Origin: Sindora glabra
Taxonomy: Eukaryota > Streptophyta > Magnoliopsida > Fabales > Fabaceae
Reading direction: 5' to 3'
NCBI GenBank assembly: GCA_020226215.1
Contig: CM035231.1
Span: 56,014,876 to 56,078,875 of the forward strand
Length of the DNA: 64,000 nt
Made by a program: the position numbers and the translations under genes. Below, in pieces: positions 36,616 through 49,341 of the stretch. The notes below the pieces were generated by a model, which was given only the letters and a program-made list of their open reading frames with translations, was not told where the DNA came from and did no database searches. The stretch's first letter is position 1. The number at the start of each line of letters is the position of its first letter.

Positions 36616-36760
36616 CCCAATATGGGTTGCAAGATCCAATCCAGAACCGCATATCGTGGAGCCCATCTCACTCTGAGGTACGCTGGAGCCCAAAATGTGC
36701 TGCAATATCCAATTCAGCGACCGCCTATCCTAGAGCCCATCTCACAGTGAGGTGCGCCAA
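36616..36760. repeat. 73-bp tandem pair in a GC-richer island
   Basis: Two units, starting at about 36616 and 36689, share cccaa-atg, tgcaa-atccaat-cag, accgc-tatc, and gagcccatctcac-ctgaggt-cgc. The island (36540-36770) is far richer in G and C than its surroundings. It looks like part of an LTR or another repeat rather than a gene; both units are stop-containing. Confidence 0.75.
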
Positions 36761-36929
36761 GAGATAAGATGCCTGACTTCTTTTGTGATAATTTTAATTT
36801 GAATCTATCTGTCTGATCTTATATATTATATATTAATTATGATATTTTTTAACTCCTTTTATACTAAGTATTATCTTTATAATTCATCATATGTTAATTT
36901 GTTATTCTCTCACAATAAATACTTGTTAC

Positions 36930-38340
36930 AATGAGTTATATTCACATAATCAATTCCCTTTTTAATAAATATTGTATTGCAGCTAGTTTCATTCGCATAA
37001 TTCATATTAAATTGAAAGGACAAAAACTTTTTAATTTTTTCATAATTGATTATATTTTTTAATTTTCATATATTTTTTCTCTCTAAAATAATCTCTTTAA
37101 TTTTTTCTTGTTTATTATGTTTTCATAATTTTTTTAATCTTTTTTCCTAACTGTATTCTCTAAGATAGAATCTCTCATTCATATCAACGGTGTTAGAGGA
37201 TTCGAAGGAAAGAACCTAAAACTGGTTTTGAAATTATCTTAGCTAATTAATTAAAATATTAGCAAAATCCACATCAACTATTAAAGGGTGTACAATTCAT
37301 TCTCTACCTTTGGGACACAAATTTGTACCCTAAATTTAACACATATTATTTTCTTATGAATATATAACGATTTATATTAAACTAAGAAAAAAAGTCCTTC
37401 AATTTTTTTCTCATTTATTGTTTTTTTATAATTTTTTTGATTTATTTATTAATTTTTGTGTATTTTCTTTCTCCTTAAAATAATATCCTTGATTTTTTCT
37501 CTATTTCCTTATTTATTATATTTTCATAATCTTTCTATTCCTCTTCCTTAATTTACGACATTTTATAGGATTGAATCTTTTATTTATGTATAATAATATC
37601 AATTTATCATTTTTTTCCAGGAAATATAGTGTTGTGATGAATTATACTCACACAATCAATCCTTTTTTAATGAATATTGCATCACAAGTTACATTCACAC
37701 AATTTATATTAAATTGAGAAAAAACTCTTCAATTTCTTTCCCTAATTATTGAATTTTTTAATTTTCATATGTTTTATTTTTTTTGGAATAATCTCTTTGA
37801 TTTCTCTCTTATTTATTGCATCTTTATAATTTTTCTAACCTCTTTTCCTAATCTATTATATTTTCTAAAATTGATTTTCTCATTTATATAAAAAACGTCA
37901 TAGGACTCGAAGGAAAGAAACTAAAAATAGTTTCGAAATTATATTAGCCAATTAATTAAAATATAAATGGAATCCATGTCCACTATTAAAGGGTTCACAG
38001 TCCATCCTTTGTCTTTAGAATACAAATTTGTACCCAAATTTGACACATATATTAAATTGAGAAAAATTTTCTTGATTTATTTCTCTCATTTATTATATTT
38101 TTATAATTTTTTAATTTATTTATCTAATTTACTAAATTTTTTATTTTCATATTTTTTCTCTCTAAAATAATTTTTTTAATTTCTTTCTCTTATTTTTTAA
38201 TTTATTATATTTTCTTAATCTCTCTAATTTCTTTCCCTAATTTATTATGTTTTATAGAGCTGAATCTCTCATTTATATATATTAATTTATATTAAATTAA
38301 GAAAAAAAATTAATTTCTTTACCTCATTTATTATATTTTT
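36930..38340. repeat. Tandem array, about 700-bp unit made of two 350-bp halves
   Basis: The landmark ctctaaaataatctctttaattt recurs at about 37081, 37473, 37780 and 38161 (offsets 392, 307, 381), so alternate copies are about 690-700 bp apart. The full units also share ggattcgaaggaaagaa-cctaaaa (37200, 37899), ccactattaaagggt (37276, 37979) and acaaatttgtaccc. The sequence is T/C-rich on the plus strand and non-coding. Confidence 0.78.
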
Positions 38341-38934
38341 ATAATTTTAAATTTTTTATTTTTATTACAACATGACTTTTATCTATTTAAAGAGGAATTT
38401 GTACTGCAGACACATGCTATATGTGTTTTGCTACCACAGTTCAATTATCATTTATTTATTTATTTTATTTGCTTTTTAATAGACACTAATCCAATCATAG
38501 TTTGAACTTTTTTTGGTATATATATATATATAAATTAATGTCAAAATTATATACTTATATTTTATTGATATTAAGTTTGTATTTCAAATCAAATGTACAT
38601 AAATTAAAATTTTGTAAAATATAAAATACATTAAAAGTAATATGTCTTAAAAATAAATCAAACTTTTAGAATAAAAATATCAACTAATTACATGTTTTTT
38701 CATTTTAGAAAATTATTTCAAATTGAGATTAAATTTTTTATCATTTTAAAAATTGAAATTATTATTTTTTCATTTTGGGGTATTTTCCCTCAAGTATCGC
38801 ATGTTCTTTTCCTTTTTTAAAGTTTATTACATTTTACAACTCATGCACCTATTTTTTTTTTTTTGGTAATTTTTTAAAGTCTTAATGCTTTATTACTCAT
38901 ACACCATGTTTCTTCCTTTTATTTATTCGGATAT

Positions 38935-39013
<79 letters not shown>

Positions 39014-39800
39014 ATTAGGATTTTATCAATGTTTTAATATAAATATGAAAAGCATTAACCTATTTTTAATTAATATTTCTTAAAGAATAAGACAAACTTT
39101 TTATATAAAAAACAAAATAAGTTCACTTATCATTTTTTTATAAATATATGCTAAAATTAATTTTAAATTTATATACTTTTATTTTTAATAAAATTATATT
39201 AAAATAAAAACAAAGTTTCTTTATGGTGATAAATCTCAATAAAAATAAAGGAATAAGCACATGAAACATTATGTTGACTTTCATATCTTCCGTAAACCTT
39301 CCATATTAATGATCAGATGGCATATCTTTTTCATACCGGTTAAGATAGAAATTAATACATTTGCGTTTATTAATGAAATGGATGTGTATATATATAAATA
39401 TAAGAGTAAATTAATGAATAATTTAATCTTTTGAAAGATTTTAAGGTGTCTTTATTTAATTTTAAAAAGTTCTTATTTTAATTGAATCTATCAATATAAT
39501 AATCCCCAGATTGTACTATATTTCTGACGCAACCATGTGTATTATTGTTGTTGCTCCACCTCATTTTTTATTCTTATATTTTTTATTTTTTTATTATCAA
39601 TATGGCCAATTTCATTTTTTTTGGGTAAATTGGCGAATTTCTGTTTGCATGTATACTTACTTACTCAGTTATATTCTGAGCTATACAACAGCATTGGATT
39701 TGTAGGATATTACTGTTGCATTCCATGCAACAAGTTATTGAGTGTTTTTTTTTATTGTGATTCTCACTCTTTTTAAAATTTATTATTATCATAACTATAA
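38341..39800. other. AT-rich intergenic stretch with compound microsatellite
   Basis: No gene. Short frames at 39511-39776 come from a T-rich tract and are not convincing. A compound repeat at 38939-39010 is listed separately. Confidence 0.5.
38939..39010. repeat. Compound microsatellite (TA)n(GA)n
   Basis: About 18 TA units are followed directly by about 18 GA units. Confidence 0.97.
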
Positions 39801-42636
39801 TTATTATTATAAATTATTTGTTTTGGAAAAAATTACATGAAAGGTGTAACTTTTCAATAAATAGAAAAATTTTAAGTTATTTAATTGGTCACACTCATCT
39901 CAATAGGAAATTTTTTTTATGTTATTAATGGATAAAAATATAAAATTATCTATATTCAATTTAACTAATGACCATCCTATCATCTTTCACTCAATTTTAA
40001 TTTTTTATAGTAAATTAAAAAATAAAAAATTTCAAGCTTAAAAAAAGTCAATTGAAATTCATTGATATTTTTAATTTTTTGTGCCATAGTAATTGCTTAA
40101 ACGATATTTCTTGAAAAGCTTAATAAAAGCCTTCTGAACTTTTATATAAGTCAATTTTAAATTTTTTAGAAAACTAAAAATAAGAAATTACAAGTTTAAA
40201 AATACATCTTAATTGAAGTTCATTGATATTTTTGATATTTTTAATTTTTTGTATTACAATCCTAAATGGCATAATAGTCATTTTGACAAATGAAAAGTTT
40301 AAAGTTAAATTAAGTAAAATATAATAAATTAATTATTATATATTATTAATTCTTTAATATCAACTAAATAATTTTGAACATTTTTCATAAAGTTCAAAAG
40401 AAAATTTACCTTTTAAGAAATTGATTATTATTATTATTATTGTTGTTGTTGCTGCTGCTGCTGTTGTTAAAAGATGGTTTGATTTCTTAATATTTACTAT
40501 CTTGAAATAATTTTTTTTAATCTTACTCTAAAACTCTCATTTCATTTATAATCAAGATTATAACTAATTATTTATTCTTTAAATTTACATAGCTAACATG
40601 CTTACTATTTAAATTATAATTTTTTAATTTTCTATTACAATACGTAATTACATGTAAATTTAAATAAATAATTATTTTTCATAGGTAATGTTTATTTTTC
40701 ATTAATATTAATATAAATAATATCAATTTCAATCTTAGGTAAACAAATAAAAGTTAAATCTCAATCTTATTTTAGTAAATAAATAAAAAATAAAATAAAA
40801 TGCTTGGAAAAACAAGGATTTGTTGTATTAATTGTTAGATTATAAAGTCAGTTCATATATTTATGTACTAATAGCAAGTTTGTTAGAGAATCAATAAATT
40901 TTTACACTAAAGAATTAAAGAAGGGCAAGTGATGTGAACATACCTAAAAAATCAGTTAGAAAAGTATTATTTTTTTACCATGATTACTGTCTTTATTTAT
41001 TGAAATTTATAATTTGTAAATTTAGTACGTCTAGAATGAAAGTAATAAAATCAAATTTCATTAGTATTAGGTTCAGATCTATTCTTATTTTATATTTAGG
41101 TTAAAGTTTCTATTGATACTTACCTTCCACTTTCAAAAAAGGCAAAAAAACAAAGACTTTACTTTTTAGAAGATACTTTTGTAATCCAAGTTTTGTTGTT
41201 GATATGTTTATAAGAAAATAAATAAAAAAATCATATTTGTTAAATTTTTAATATTTTTTATTTTGCTTGAGTTTCTTTTTTTTTAAAAAAGAAATGAACA
41301 ATAGCAAGTAATTTTGCTATAATTATATTTACCAAAAAAATGCAAAATATTTTCTTCAACTTAAAGGTGGTTGAATTTTATCTTTTTCAGTATTAAAAAT
41401 TTATAAATCAAACTGTTATATAAAATAAATTTTGGAAGTAATATCTATCATGTACTTATAATTTTTTAAACAAGAATTACAATATTATTGAATGTTAATT
41501 TATCTTACCCTTTTTTCATAATATTATTGCGATTGTTATTTAAAAAGTTAATGAAAAATTTTATAATATAATAAAGTAGTTAGTTAAATGAATAATGAGA
41601 GTTATTTTTAATTTTTGTGTAATATATGGTTTTGATTTTAAAGTTTTCAAAGTTGGTGGCAAACTCCAATCATTCCAAAATTAAAAGAGCTGTTTTATAT
41701 TTCCTTGTATTTATATGTAATAGATGATGAACTAATTATTTTTGTAATATTTATTAACGAGCCAAACAAACTGAAAAAATTAATATAAGACAAAAATTTA
41801 ATTATTAACTTAAATTTTATTTACATATATATATCAATGTCACACAAGTTGATTAAAAAAATTCATAAATAAAGTAAATTGTACTTTAAAATAAGAATGT
41901 ACATAAAAATATTATCAAGTTAGAAATTGTATTACATTATCTTTTATTCTATCATTACTTATGACTATTATAATCACATGAATTACCCATAAAAAATCAT
42001 TAAGACAATAAAAATAAACTCATATAAATTTTTCTTGAACAATGAATCAATCGAAGCCCGTATTTGATTACTAGTAAATGAAGATTCTTCGGTGGGCAGC
42101 GCGAAATTTAATTTGAGAGGGTTTTACCAAACCTCAAGGAATTATACAAAATTCTCAACTTTGCATTTAAAATTTTTATATTTTTATACATTTAGCTCTT
42201 CTGGAAATATTTAAATTTCCCTTAATTAATGTATATATTATAATGTTGTCATATATATTAGCATGTACATCTAGAACTACTCTAATTGAAATGCTTTCAT
42301 TATTTTTTAATCTAATTATTTTTTAATCTAATTTTGCCTCTTTTATATGTGTTAGTTGATCACACAAAAGTTGTGTCTACATGTCTCAACTTTTCTATAA
42401 CTGGAACAAATTAGATTTGAATATATTTGTCTCTTCTTAAAATACAATTAATTTATTTTTTATACCTCTAAACATTAAAAAATCTCAATTGTGGTTCACC
42501 TAAGATTCAAATATATAAAAATGGACTCACCTTTGAATAATAACTATGACTCAATAGAACATTATAATAAAGAAGTACTCCTATAATAATTCTTATGGAG
42601 GATAATTAATACTAATTATTTCGACTATCTCTTTCC

Positions 42637-42639
<3 letters not shown>
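39801..42639. other. AT-rich intergenic stretch
   Basis: No supportable gene. Positions 39840-40300 contain two direct copies of a block with 'attgaa-ttcattgatatttttaattttttgt' (about 40050 and 40215), and its beginning resembles 11640-11950. A trinucleotide tract is at 40424-40468. Confidence 0.5.
40424..40468. repeat. Compound trinucleotide repeat (ATT)n(GTT)n(GCT)n(GTT)n
   Basis: A run of TTA units passes into TTG, then CTG, then TTG units over about 45 bp. It does not lie in a coding frame. Confidence 0.93.

Positions 42640-42726
<87 letters not shown>
42640..42726. repeat. (AT)43 microsatellite
   Basis: An uninterrupted AT dinucleotide tract of 87 bp, the longest in the window. Confidence 0.97.
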
Positions 42727-42730
<4 letters not shown>

Positions 42731-44163
42731 GACTTGTGCAAAATATGTCTCTTTCATACAATTACTAATGAAAAAACATGACAACTAACATTTCTAACAC
42801 AAAAATATTATATGTATTGAAAATGAAATCTAAAATTAACGTCAAAATATTTTGTATTCATTAGATTAAATTTTATAAATTTGCTCCACCTTTAATAATT
42901 CTTGATTTATATTCAAAATTTAATTTCAAATTATAATTTTAGTACATATAATATTAATGTTTTCAATATTGTCTTTTAATTATGAAAATTTTCCTTCGAA
43001 TTAAAAATATATACATAAAGTTGCATTAATTCATTCCAAAATAATTGCAACCTTAACTTATGGCTTCTTCAATTTAGTGGCAAATATGCTGTGTAATTAA
43101 AGCCTTGCTTGCATATATTTGTATATTACATGAGAGTTGGTATTTCAGTTAGTATTCAAATGGCAAATACATAGTTGAACTAAAATTGTTCCCATTTAGA
43201 TTTTATAAGATTCAATCTTAGATTTTTAAATTAGAGAGGCACAAAGCACTCAATTTTTATTTTAAGAAGATTAAAATTAAACTAACAAACTAGCGAAAAT
43301 TAATAAAAATAGATATGAAAATACAATCATTCACATTAAAAAAATATATAGATTTATTAAGTTATTAGTTGGTTGGTTAGTGATGAGAAATTTGCATCAT
43401 ATGCGGAAAGTCTTAAATTCAAACTTAATTCTTGTAAATGTAAAAATAAAATAATAGAGTAGAGGTTTTGATAGCACAAGCAAAAAAATTATACTAAGAA
43501 TAGCATTTATTATTAATCATTGGATCAATGTTGATTACATAAGTATGTAAATTTAATGATTGTCACGATTACTAAAAATCAGCACAATAGATAAACATTA
43601 TATTTTTATTTTAAACCTAATACTTTTATAAATTTAGAAATATTTTCCTCTGTTCTCTATATATATCTCTCTTGATCTCACCCTCCTTTTTGGTTCTCTT
43701 CTCCAATACTGGGTTTCTCTGCAAACTTACAAAGAATGCAATTTAAAAAAAAAACTCAAGAATTTAAAAAATAATCAGAACAGAAACCCGTAGTCCTTCT
43801 AGATTCTTAGCATATAGAATTCAGAGATATTGGGTTGCTCCCAAGTTTAAGAAGTCATATTTGAAGATTAAGTAACTGCAATATCAATTTCCATTTGTTT
43901 ATGGCATTCACTTTAGAAGCAAACATCAGCTGATGCTGGAAGGCAAATTGTGCAATTTAGAAAAAAAAGAAAAAATAAAAAAAACTTAGAAACTAAGAAA
44001 AATTTAGAAAGAAATGATGGTATATAATGGTATATAAAGAATAACATGGATAAAGAGGGAGGAAATCACTTGCCGTGGCGGTAAAGATTGGTTGGACTGG
44101 TTCTTCCACGGTGGTGGGGCTTGTTTTTCAGTACCGTTCACAACGGCAGCAGAGATTCTCCTT
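42727..44163. other. AT-rich intergenic stretch
   Basis: No gene. A modestly GC-richer patch at 44040-44160 (cttgccgtggcggtaaag, cacggtggtggggcttg) precedes the fold-back element and could be a fragment of an exon, but the frame is short and unrecognised. Confidence 0.45.
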
Positions 44164-44688
44164 GAAAAAAATTACGTTTTACTCACATGTAATTTTCCCT
44201 TTTCTTACTTGACACATGTAATTTTAAGTCTCACAATTCACCTATTTATATTTTTAATCATTAATACTTTACTCATCTAAATTCCATTCAAAACTTAACA
44301 AAAAATTTATATACATTATATGTTATTTTTACTTTCCAAAATTTTGATTGAATTTGATGTTCATTTAGAATAAAATTACCTTAAAATACCTAATTCTATT
44401 ATATATTTATCTTGTAGATTTTGGTCATAGTTGTTGAATAGAAGATATTAAATAAGATTTTCTTAAAATAAATTAATTTTGAGTAAGCGTAAAATTGAGT
44501 CAAAATTTAAAAAAATAAAAATCATGTATAATGCATGTGAGCTTTCTGTTAAATTTCGGATGAAAAATAATTTAAGAAAGCAAATTGTTAATGATTGAAA
44601 ATACAAATAGGTGAATTAGAATACTTAAAACTACAAGTAAATAAAATGAAAAAGGATAAAATTACAAATGAATAAAGTTTAATTTTTC
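44164..44688. mobile_element. Fold-back element with arms of about 170 bp
   Basis: The left arm (44164-44340) and the reverse complement of the right arm (about 44515-44688) share, in order, ATTA-GTTTTACTCA-like ends, TGTAATTTT-CC, ACTTG-AC---GTA-TTTTAAGT, AATTCACCTATTT-TATTTT and AATCATTAA. The long arms and small core suggest a Mutator-like or fold-back MITE. I could not confirm a target duplication, so the exact ends may shift by a few bases. Confidence 0.72.
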
Positions 44689-44759
44689 CTTTCATTGATA
44701 GCGATTTTCAATGCTGATTGAATATTTGATTATTGATCATCAAATTAAATTTTATGCAC

Positions 44760-45900
44760 ATATGTATGGTGTCTCAATTTTATTAGGAAATCTTGCATAC
44801 AACTTGAGGACAATGTAACTAACAAATGAAAGCGCGAAGAGGGAGGATGAATTGTTTAACCACATGCTTTAAAAAAATTCTTTAAAAACGCTTTTCAAAA
44901 AAATCCTTGGTGAAAGCTTAAAGGACTAAGTAAATAATCAATATAACAAACTCAAAGTAAATATATAAAAATTCAAGAGTTCATGGCGAAAGAGAGAGCT
45001 AACAGTGTTTATAGTAGTTCGGACTTCAAATATTTGAAGCTTAAGTCTACTTCTCTTAAGCCAAACCACCAGCAAGAATGTTATCCACTATAATATCTAA
45101 AAGTACAAGATGCAAACTTTTAAACTTATACTACTCTCACCCAAACCTAAGCTTGAATAAGTGATGTATATATAATCACAAATTTCTTCTCTCAAGAATA
45201 CTTTTCTCTACTTTACTGTAGCTTAAGCTCACAATTCAAAATGTTTCAAATAGTCAATAAATGTGTATACAAAGAGAAAAGAAGTTTAAAATAGATACTC
45301 AATAACAAGAACACATTTTAGGAGTAAATATATAAATGAAGCTCACATATAATCAAAATTTTTGCTCAAAAGAAACTTTAATAGTAGTTGAATGATCAAG
45401 ATGAAGTATATGAATTTTTTTTATCTGAATTGTTGTTGATTTTAGCATGAAAGATTGTAAGAATGTATAGATATGAATGTCAATTACTTCTTCAATTTGA
45501 ATTTGAATTTTAGCTCTACTTTGATTTGAACTGGGAATTGGTCTTGTTAGAAGTAATTTGTTGTTATGATAGTTTCTTCGAGGTATTAGCTTAACAAAAG
45601 AGTTGTTTTGAAAAGATTTCACCATTGTGCAGCATTCTCTAGCTTTTAAAAGATTCTTGCTAGTTTTTTAACTTGCCTAATTTTTTTCATAGCATACTGA
45701 TCTTTCAATTTCTTCCTACAATTAGTTGAAATTAGAAAGTATATATTTTTGAAAAGTATTGAGTAGAAGGTATCCTCTATATTCAAGTAAGTGTTGTTAA
45801 GATAATTTTTCATGTGAAAGAGAGACATATAGTTGCAATTTAATTATCTTAAAAAGAATTTTTAAGAGAGTCTTTGACTTTTTAGTACATAGTAACTAAT
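44760..45900 (-). other. Possible relic of a large non-autonomous LTR element
   Basis: Wording such as gaagagggaggatgaattgt (44836), agtagttcggacttcaaa (45012) and cttaagccaaaccaccagcaag (45055) is typical of non-coding LTR-element derivatives common in plants. A minus-strand frame of 90 codons (45353-45625) shows no protein motif I know. Paired LTRs were not found. Confidence 0.35.
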
Positions 45901-48231
45901 TGTTATGCCTTCTTGAAAATTTAGTAAATTAAAATTTATTTGGTGAAAAGAGAACATTTAAGGAAACCAATAAAATTTGGAGGAAAATTAGAAAATTTAT
46001 ATACAAATTATAAAATAAAATAAAGTTAATAATCTAATGAATTTGGGATTATGAAATTTATGAAAATTAGATGAGTAAAATTAAATAGAATTATAAACTA
46101 TAAAGTTTTGAATTGTTATAAGTAAATATGTAAGTTTCAAAGAGATTTAAAATTTTTTTTTCCAAAAATACATCTACCTATTAGCTAAAATCAACCATCC
46201 ACCTTACTTCCCTATCATTTCTTCAGCTTCATTATCTGTTCCCAACTCTCTTCATTCTTCCTCCTCAAATCAAGCAAGGAGACTTCACTCACTCACATAT
46301 ATTAAGCTAATGGGATAAACATAAAACAAATCTAGAACCATCATATCATATAAAAGTATTAATATGTGGCTTGAGGGTTGTAAATCGTTATTTTTATTTA
46401 AAAGTTATCTAAATTTTATGAAAAATGGGTGAATATATAATTTTGAGAGTTAAATGTAATTTCTGTAAGTAAAAAAAAAAAAGGGGGGGAGCGTTAAGAT
46501 TTATATTTTGATTAAAAGGGGATCCTTTCATTTTCCATCATAAGGTCCGTTGTCTGCTGCTGTTGCTTTGTCAATTGCCAAAACACTAAAATTAGAACAA
46601 ACTTGTACTGAGTGCAAGAGACAGGATTACTTGTCTTTGAGAGCCAGATATGTTAATTAATTCCCTCGCTACATGAAGTGGGACACTAGATTAGGACGTC
46701 TTCCCAATTTGCACAACAATTATACATGCCCACCAACCACTATGGCATAGTAAGCCATGTAAAATACTAGAAGCTCTTGACAAAGAGGAAAAGTCCTCAA
46801 TTACCAAAAAAGAAAAAAGAAAAAATTCCTCCAAAAACAACATCCACTTGGATTCACTGCATCACTGAGTCTCCATTTGTTTTATTAAAAAATATTTTTA
46901 TTAAAATATTTTATCTATTTATATAAAAAATAATATATTATTTCTATAATTTATGATTAAAAATAATGTTTAAAATAACAATAGTGAAAGAAATTATCTT
47001 CTAATGAATTTTTTAAATTTAATACCAAAGATATAAAATTTTTCTCACTATCTTATTATTTTATAATATGTTTTTATGAAAGATATTTCTTGTGAAAAAA
47101 AGAAGAAAACTAAATGTGCTTGCAAAATACTAGGATTTTTGGCATAGTCCAATCATAAACTTGTTACTTCTACAGAAAATGTTTATTATAATTTTTAATA
47201 TCTTTAAAATTTAAAAACTTAATTTTTAATATATGTAAATATCACAAAATTAATATAAGATTAATAAAGTTAAAAATATTTTTATATTAAATGAAAATAA
47301 ATACACGTGCTATAACAAAAAGGTAGATAAAAATTTTCTCCCAACGTTAGCACAAGACAACCCCCCATTACTGGACTCGAGATATAAAACGGATCGTAGT
47401 AGTGTTCAGACTTTGCCTGCAGCAAATCAAGCCCTTCAACACGAGTTAAATTTACCATTTGCTCCAAGAAACTCAAGCCATATTGCCCACAGAAGTCAAA
47501 GATGGGCACCCAAAATCAAGTATAAAACACCGGCGTTTATTAAACATTTAATGCTTCCTCACATTTCATATATGTGATTAGATTTAAATTTTATTCATTA
47601 TTCAACATAAATTAATTTTACATTATTATATATTATTATATTTTTAAAAAATTTTAATTAGTATTACTTTTTATTTATTGATAACATAAAAAAATTATAT
47701 TAAAAATAAATTAAATTTAAATTCTATAATATTATTTAAGTTAAGTTCATCTTATTTTATTATAAACGAGAAAGATAACGCAAAAGATATTACGTGCAAA
47801 TAATAATACATTTCACTCAGTTCAAACATGTATATGCCTGGGGTGAGCAAATAAGAAGCTTCGGCTTAGTTTTCGATCCGTATTTAACCTTGATATATTA
47901 AGATTTAAAATGGGTACTTACATCCCTAACTCGGATTTTAGTTATAAATCTTTTTTTTTTTTAAAAGGCTTAGACACTATTAAAAAATTGAGTTGACCCG
48001 AACTGAATTCTATTTGTATATTTCTTAAAACAAATACTATATACTGCATATATTATATCGACCTATTTATTTATCATACTTGAAGTATTTTGAGTTGCTT
48101 AATTTTTTTTTTAATTTGAATCTAAATTTGTATATTTATTATATCAGATCGCTTTATTATTTAAGTTGTTTTCCCTCAATGTATGCAAGATAATTTAAAA
48201 AAAAAAATACTTCAGGCCAAATCAGATCAAG
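45901..48231. other. Intergenic stretch with a MITE candidate and one exon-like island
   Basis: Positions 46870-47115 have loosely inverted ends (tctccatttgttttatt against gcacatttagttttctt) resembling the candidate at 14188-14480. Positions 47282-47515 are a coding-like island, listed separately. Elsewhere there is only AT-rich spacer and a pyrimidine-rich patch at 46180-46300. Confidence 0.4.
47282..47515 (-). other. Exon-like open stretch, unrecognised
   Basis: On the minus strand a frame runs from about 47515 (first ATG codon only at 47456) to 47282, with balanced base composition and a plausible amino-acid mix in its first 60 residues (for example LTRVEGLDLLQAKSEHYYDP). The tail becomes hydrophobic and AT-rich. 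I recognise no family. It may be a captured or decayed exon; chance is also possible at this length. Confidence 0.3.
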
Positions 48232-48267
48232 CATGGGCATCCTATTTTATATAGGATGGAGTTTATG
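48232..48267. repeat. Left copy of the Copia target duplication (36 bp)
   Basis: Identical to 55249-55284: it starts catgggcatcct and ends gatggagtttatg. The outer two bases at each end are ambiguous with the element ends, leaving 32 bp that must be duplicated target. Confidence 0.9.
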
Positions 48268-48712
48268 TAAGCAAAAATAATTCATATAGGATAAAAACTT
48301 ACATAGATCAAGAACATAAAATACATGATTTAAGAAAATAGATAACGTACCTGTGTTCGTCATAATAAATTGATGAATAAAGGTTTGGTCTTCCCTGCCT
48401 TCTTTACGAATTTGCAGCCGATGGGGTACCAGGATTCACAAAGTGTTTTGTGATTAACAATAGAGCGTAGAGTAGTTAGGGGGACCTAACCTGCTTAAAT
48501 AGAAAGCCCTACTGGGCTCACCCATCAAAAGCCTAGTTGGTTAAAGGTCTACACTTGCTGCAAAACACATCAACCCACCAGGCATTTATAATCCATAAAA
48601 GTGATCACAAAAGCTGGACTTAAAATATAACTCTAGGATCAGACTCAACAAATTTTAAATAAAATAAAATAAAATAAAAGACCCAATTAATGGTAGTCCA
48701 AAATATTTTTAC
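48266..48712 (-). repeat. Downstream (3') LTR, full length, 447 bp
   Basis: In element orientation it runs from TGTAAAAATATTTTGG at 48712 to GCTTACA at 48266, with TG...CA termini. A TATA-like TATTTAAG lies at 48494-48501. It is complete, unlike its partner. Confidence 0.88.
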
Positions 48713-48724
48713 ATTCTCCCACTT
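48713..48724 (-). other. Polypurine tract of the Copia element
   Basis: Read leftward, CAAGTGGGAGAA directly precedes the TG of the downstream LTR. This is the classic plant Copia polypurine tract that primes plus-strand DNA synthesis, and it fixes the inner LTR border. Confidence 0.85.
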
Positions 48725-49341
48725 GAACAACATTAATTGTAATTAATTTTATTTTATAAAATATTTTATTTTAAAAAATGACTCTTGGGCTGATGACTAT
48801 TTTGTAAATATATGTGGTCACAATTTTAAAAATACACCACCCTAGAGATAAATGCCTTAAAATTTGACTAAGCTTATATAGCCAATGATACCAAATCATG
48901 GCGATAGTTACATTCTTTAATAATGTAGGACCTTCCATGGTTATAAAATATCATGAACTATATATACTTAGTCACTGATGTGATAGTGTAGCATGAAAGA
49001 TGGCATTAGAATTGTGATCAATCATGCTTATCTTTCATGTCAGTCTCAATGATTTCTCTAAAAATTCACATAATACAAGAAATCAGCTGGCAATATACAA
49101 AGCCAGATTGTCTCACAAATCCCAAAATGTGTCGATTTTGAGACAAATAATTAAGCTCAGGAACTAACGACTGACACCAAGTCTTAGCCCTCATAAAAAA
49201 TTATAACAACATTGGCAAATTATAATCAAATGATGCATGCATCGATAATTTATCATAAATTCATAATCAATGTACCAATAAGTATATGTAAAGATATAAG
49301 AAAACAACGCATTAAAATTACATAAAAGAAAACAACTCCCA
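48725..49341 (-). other. Copia 3' untranslated region
   Basis: About 600 bp between the polyprotein stop and the polypurine tract, without coding capacity on either strand. No separate gene is seen. Confidence 0.7.
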
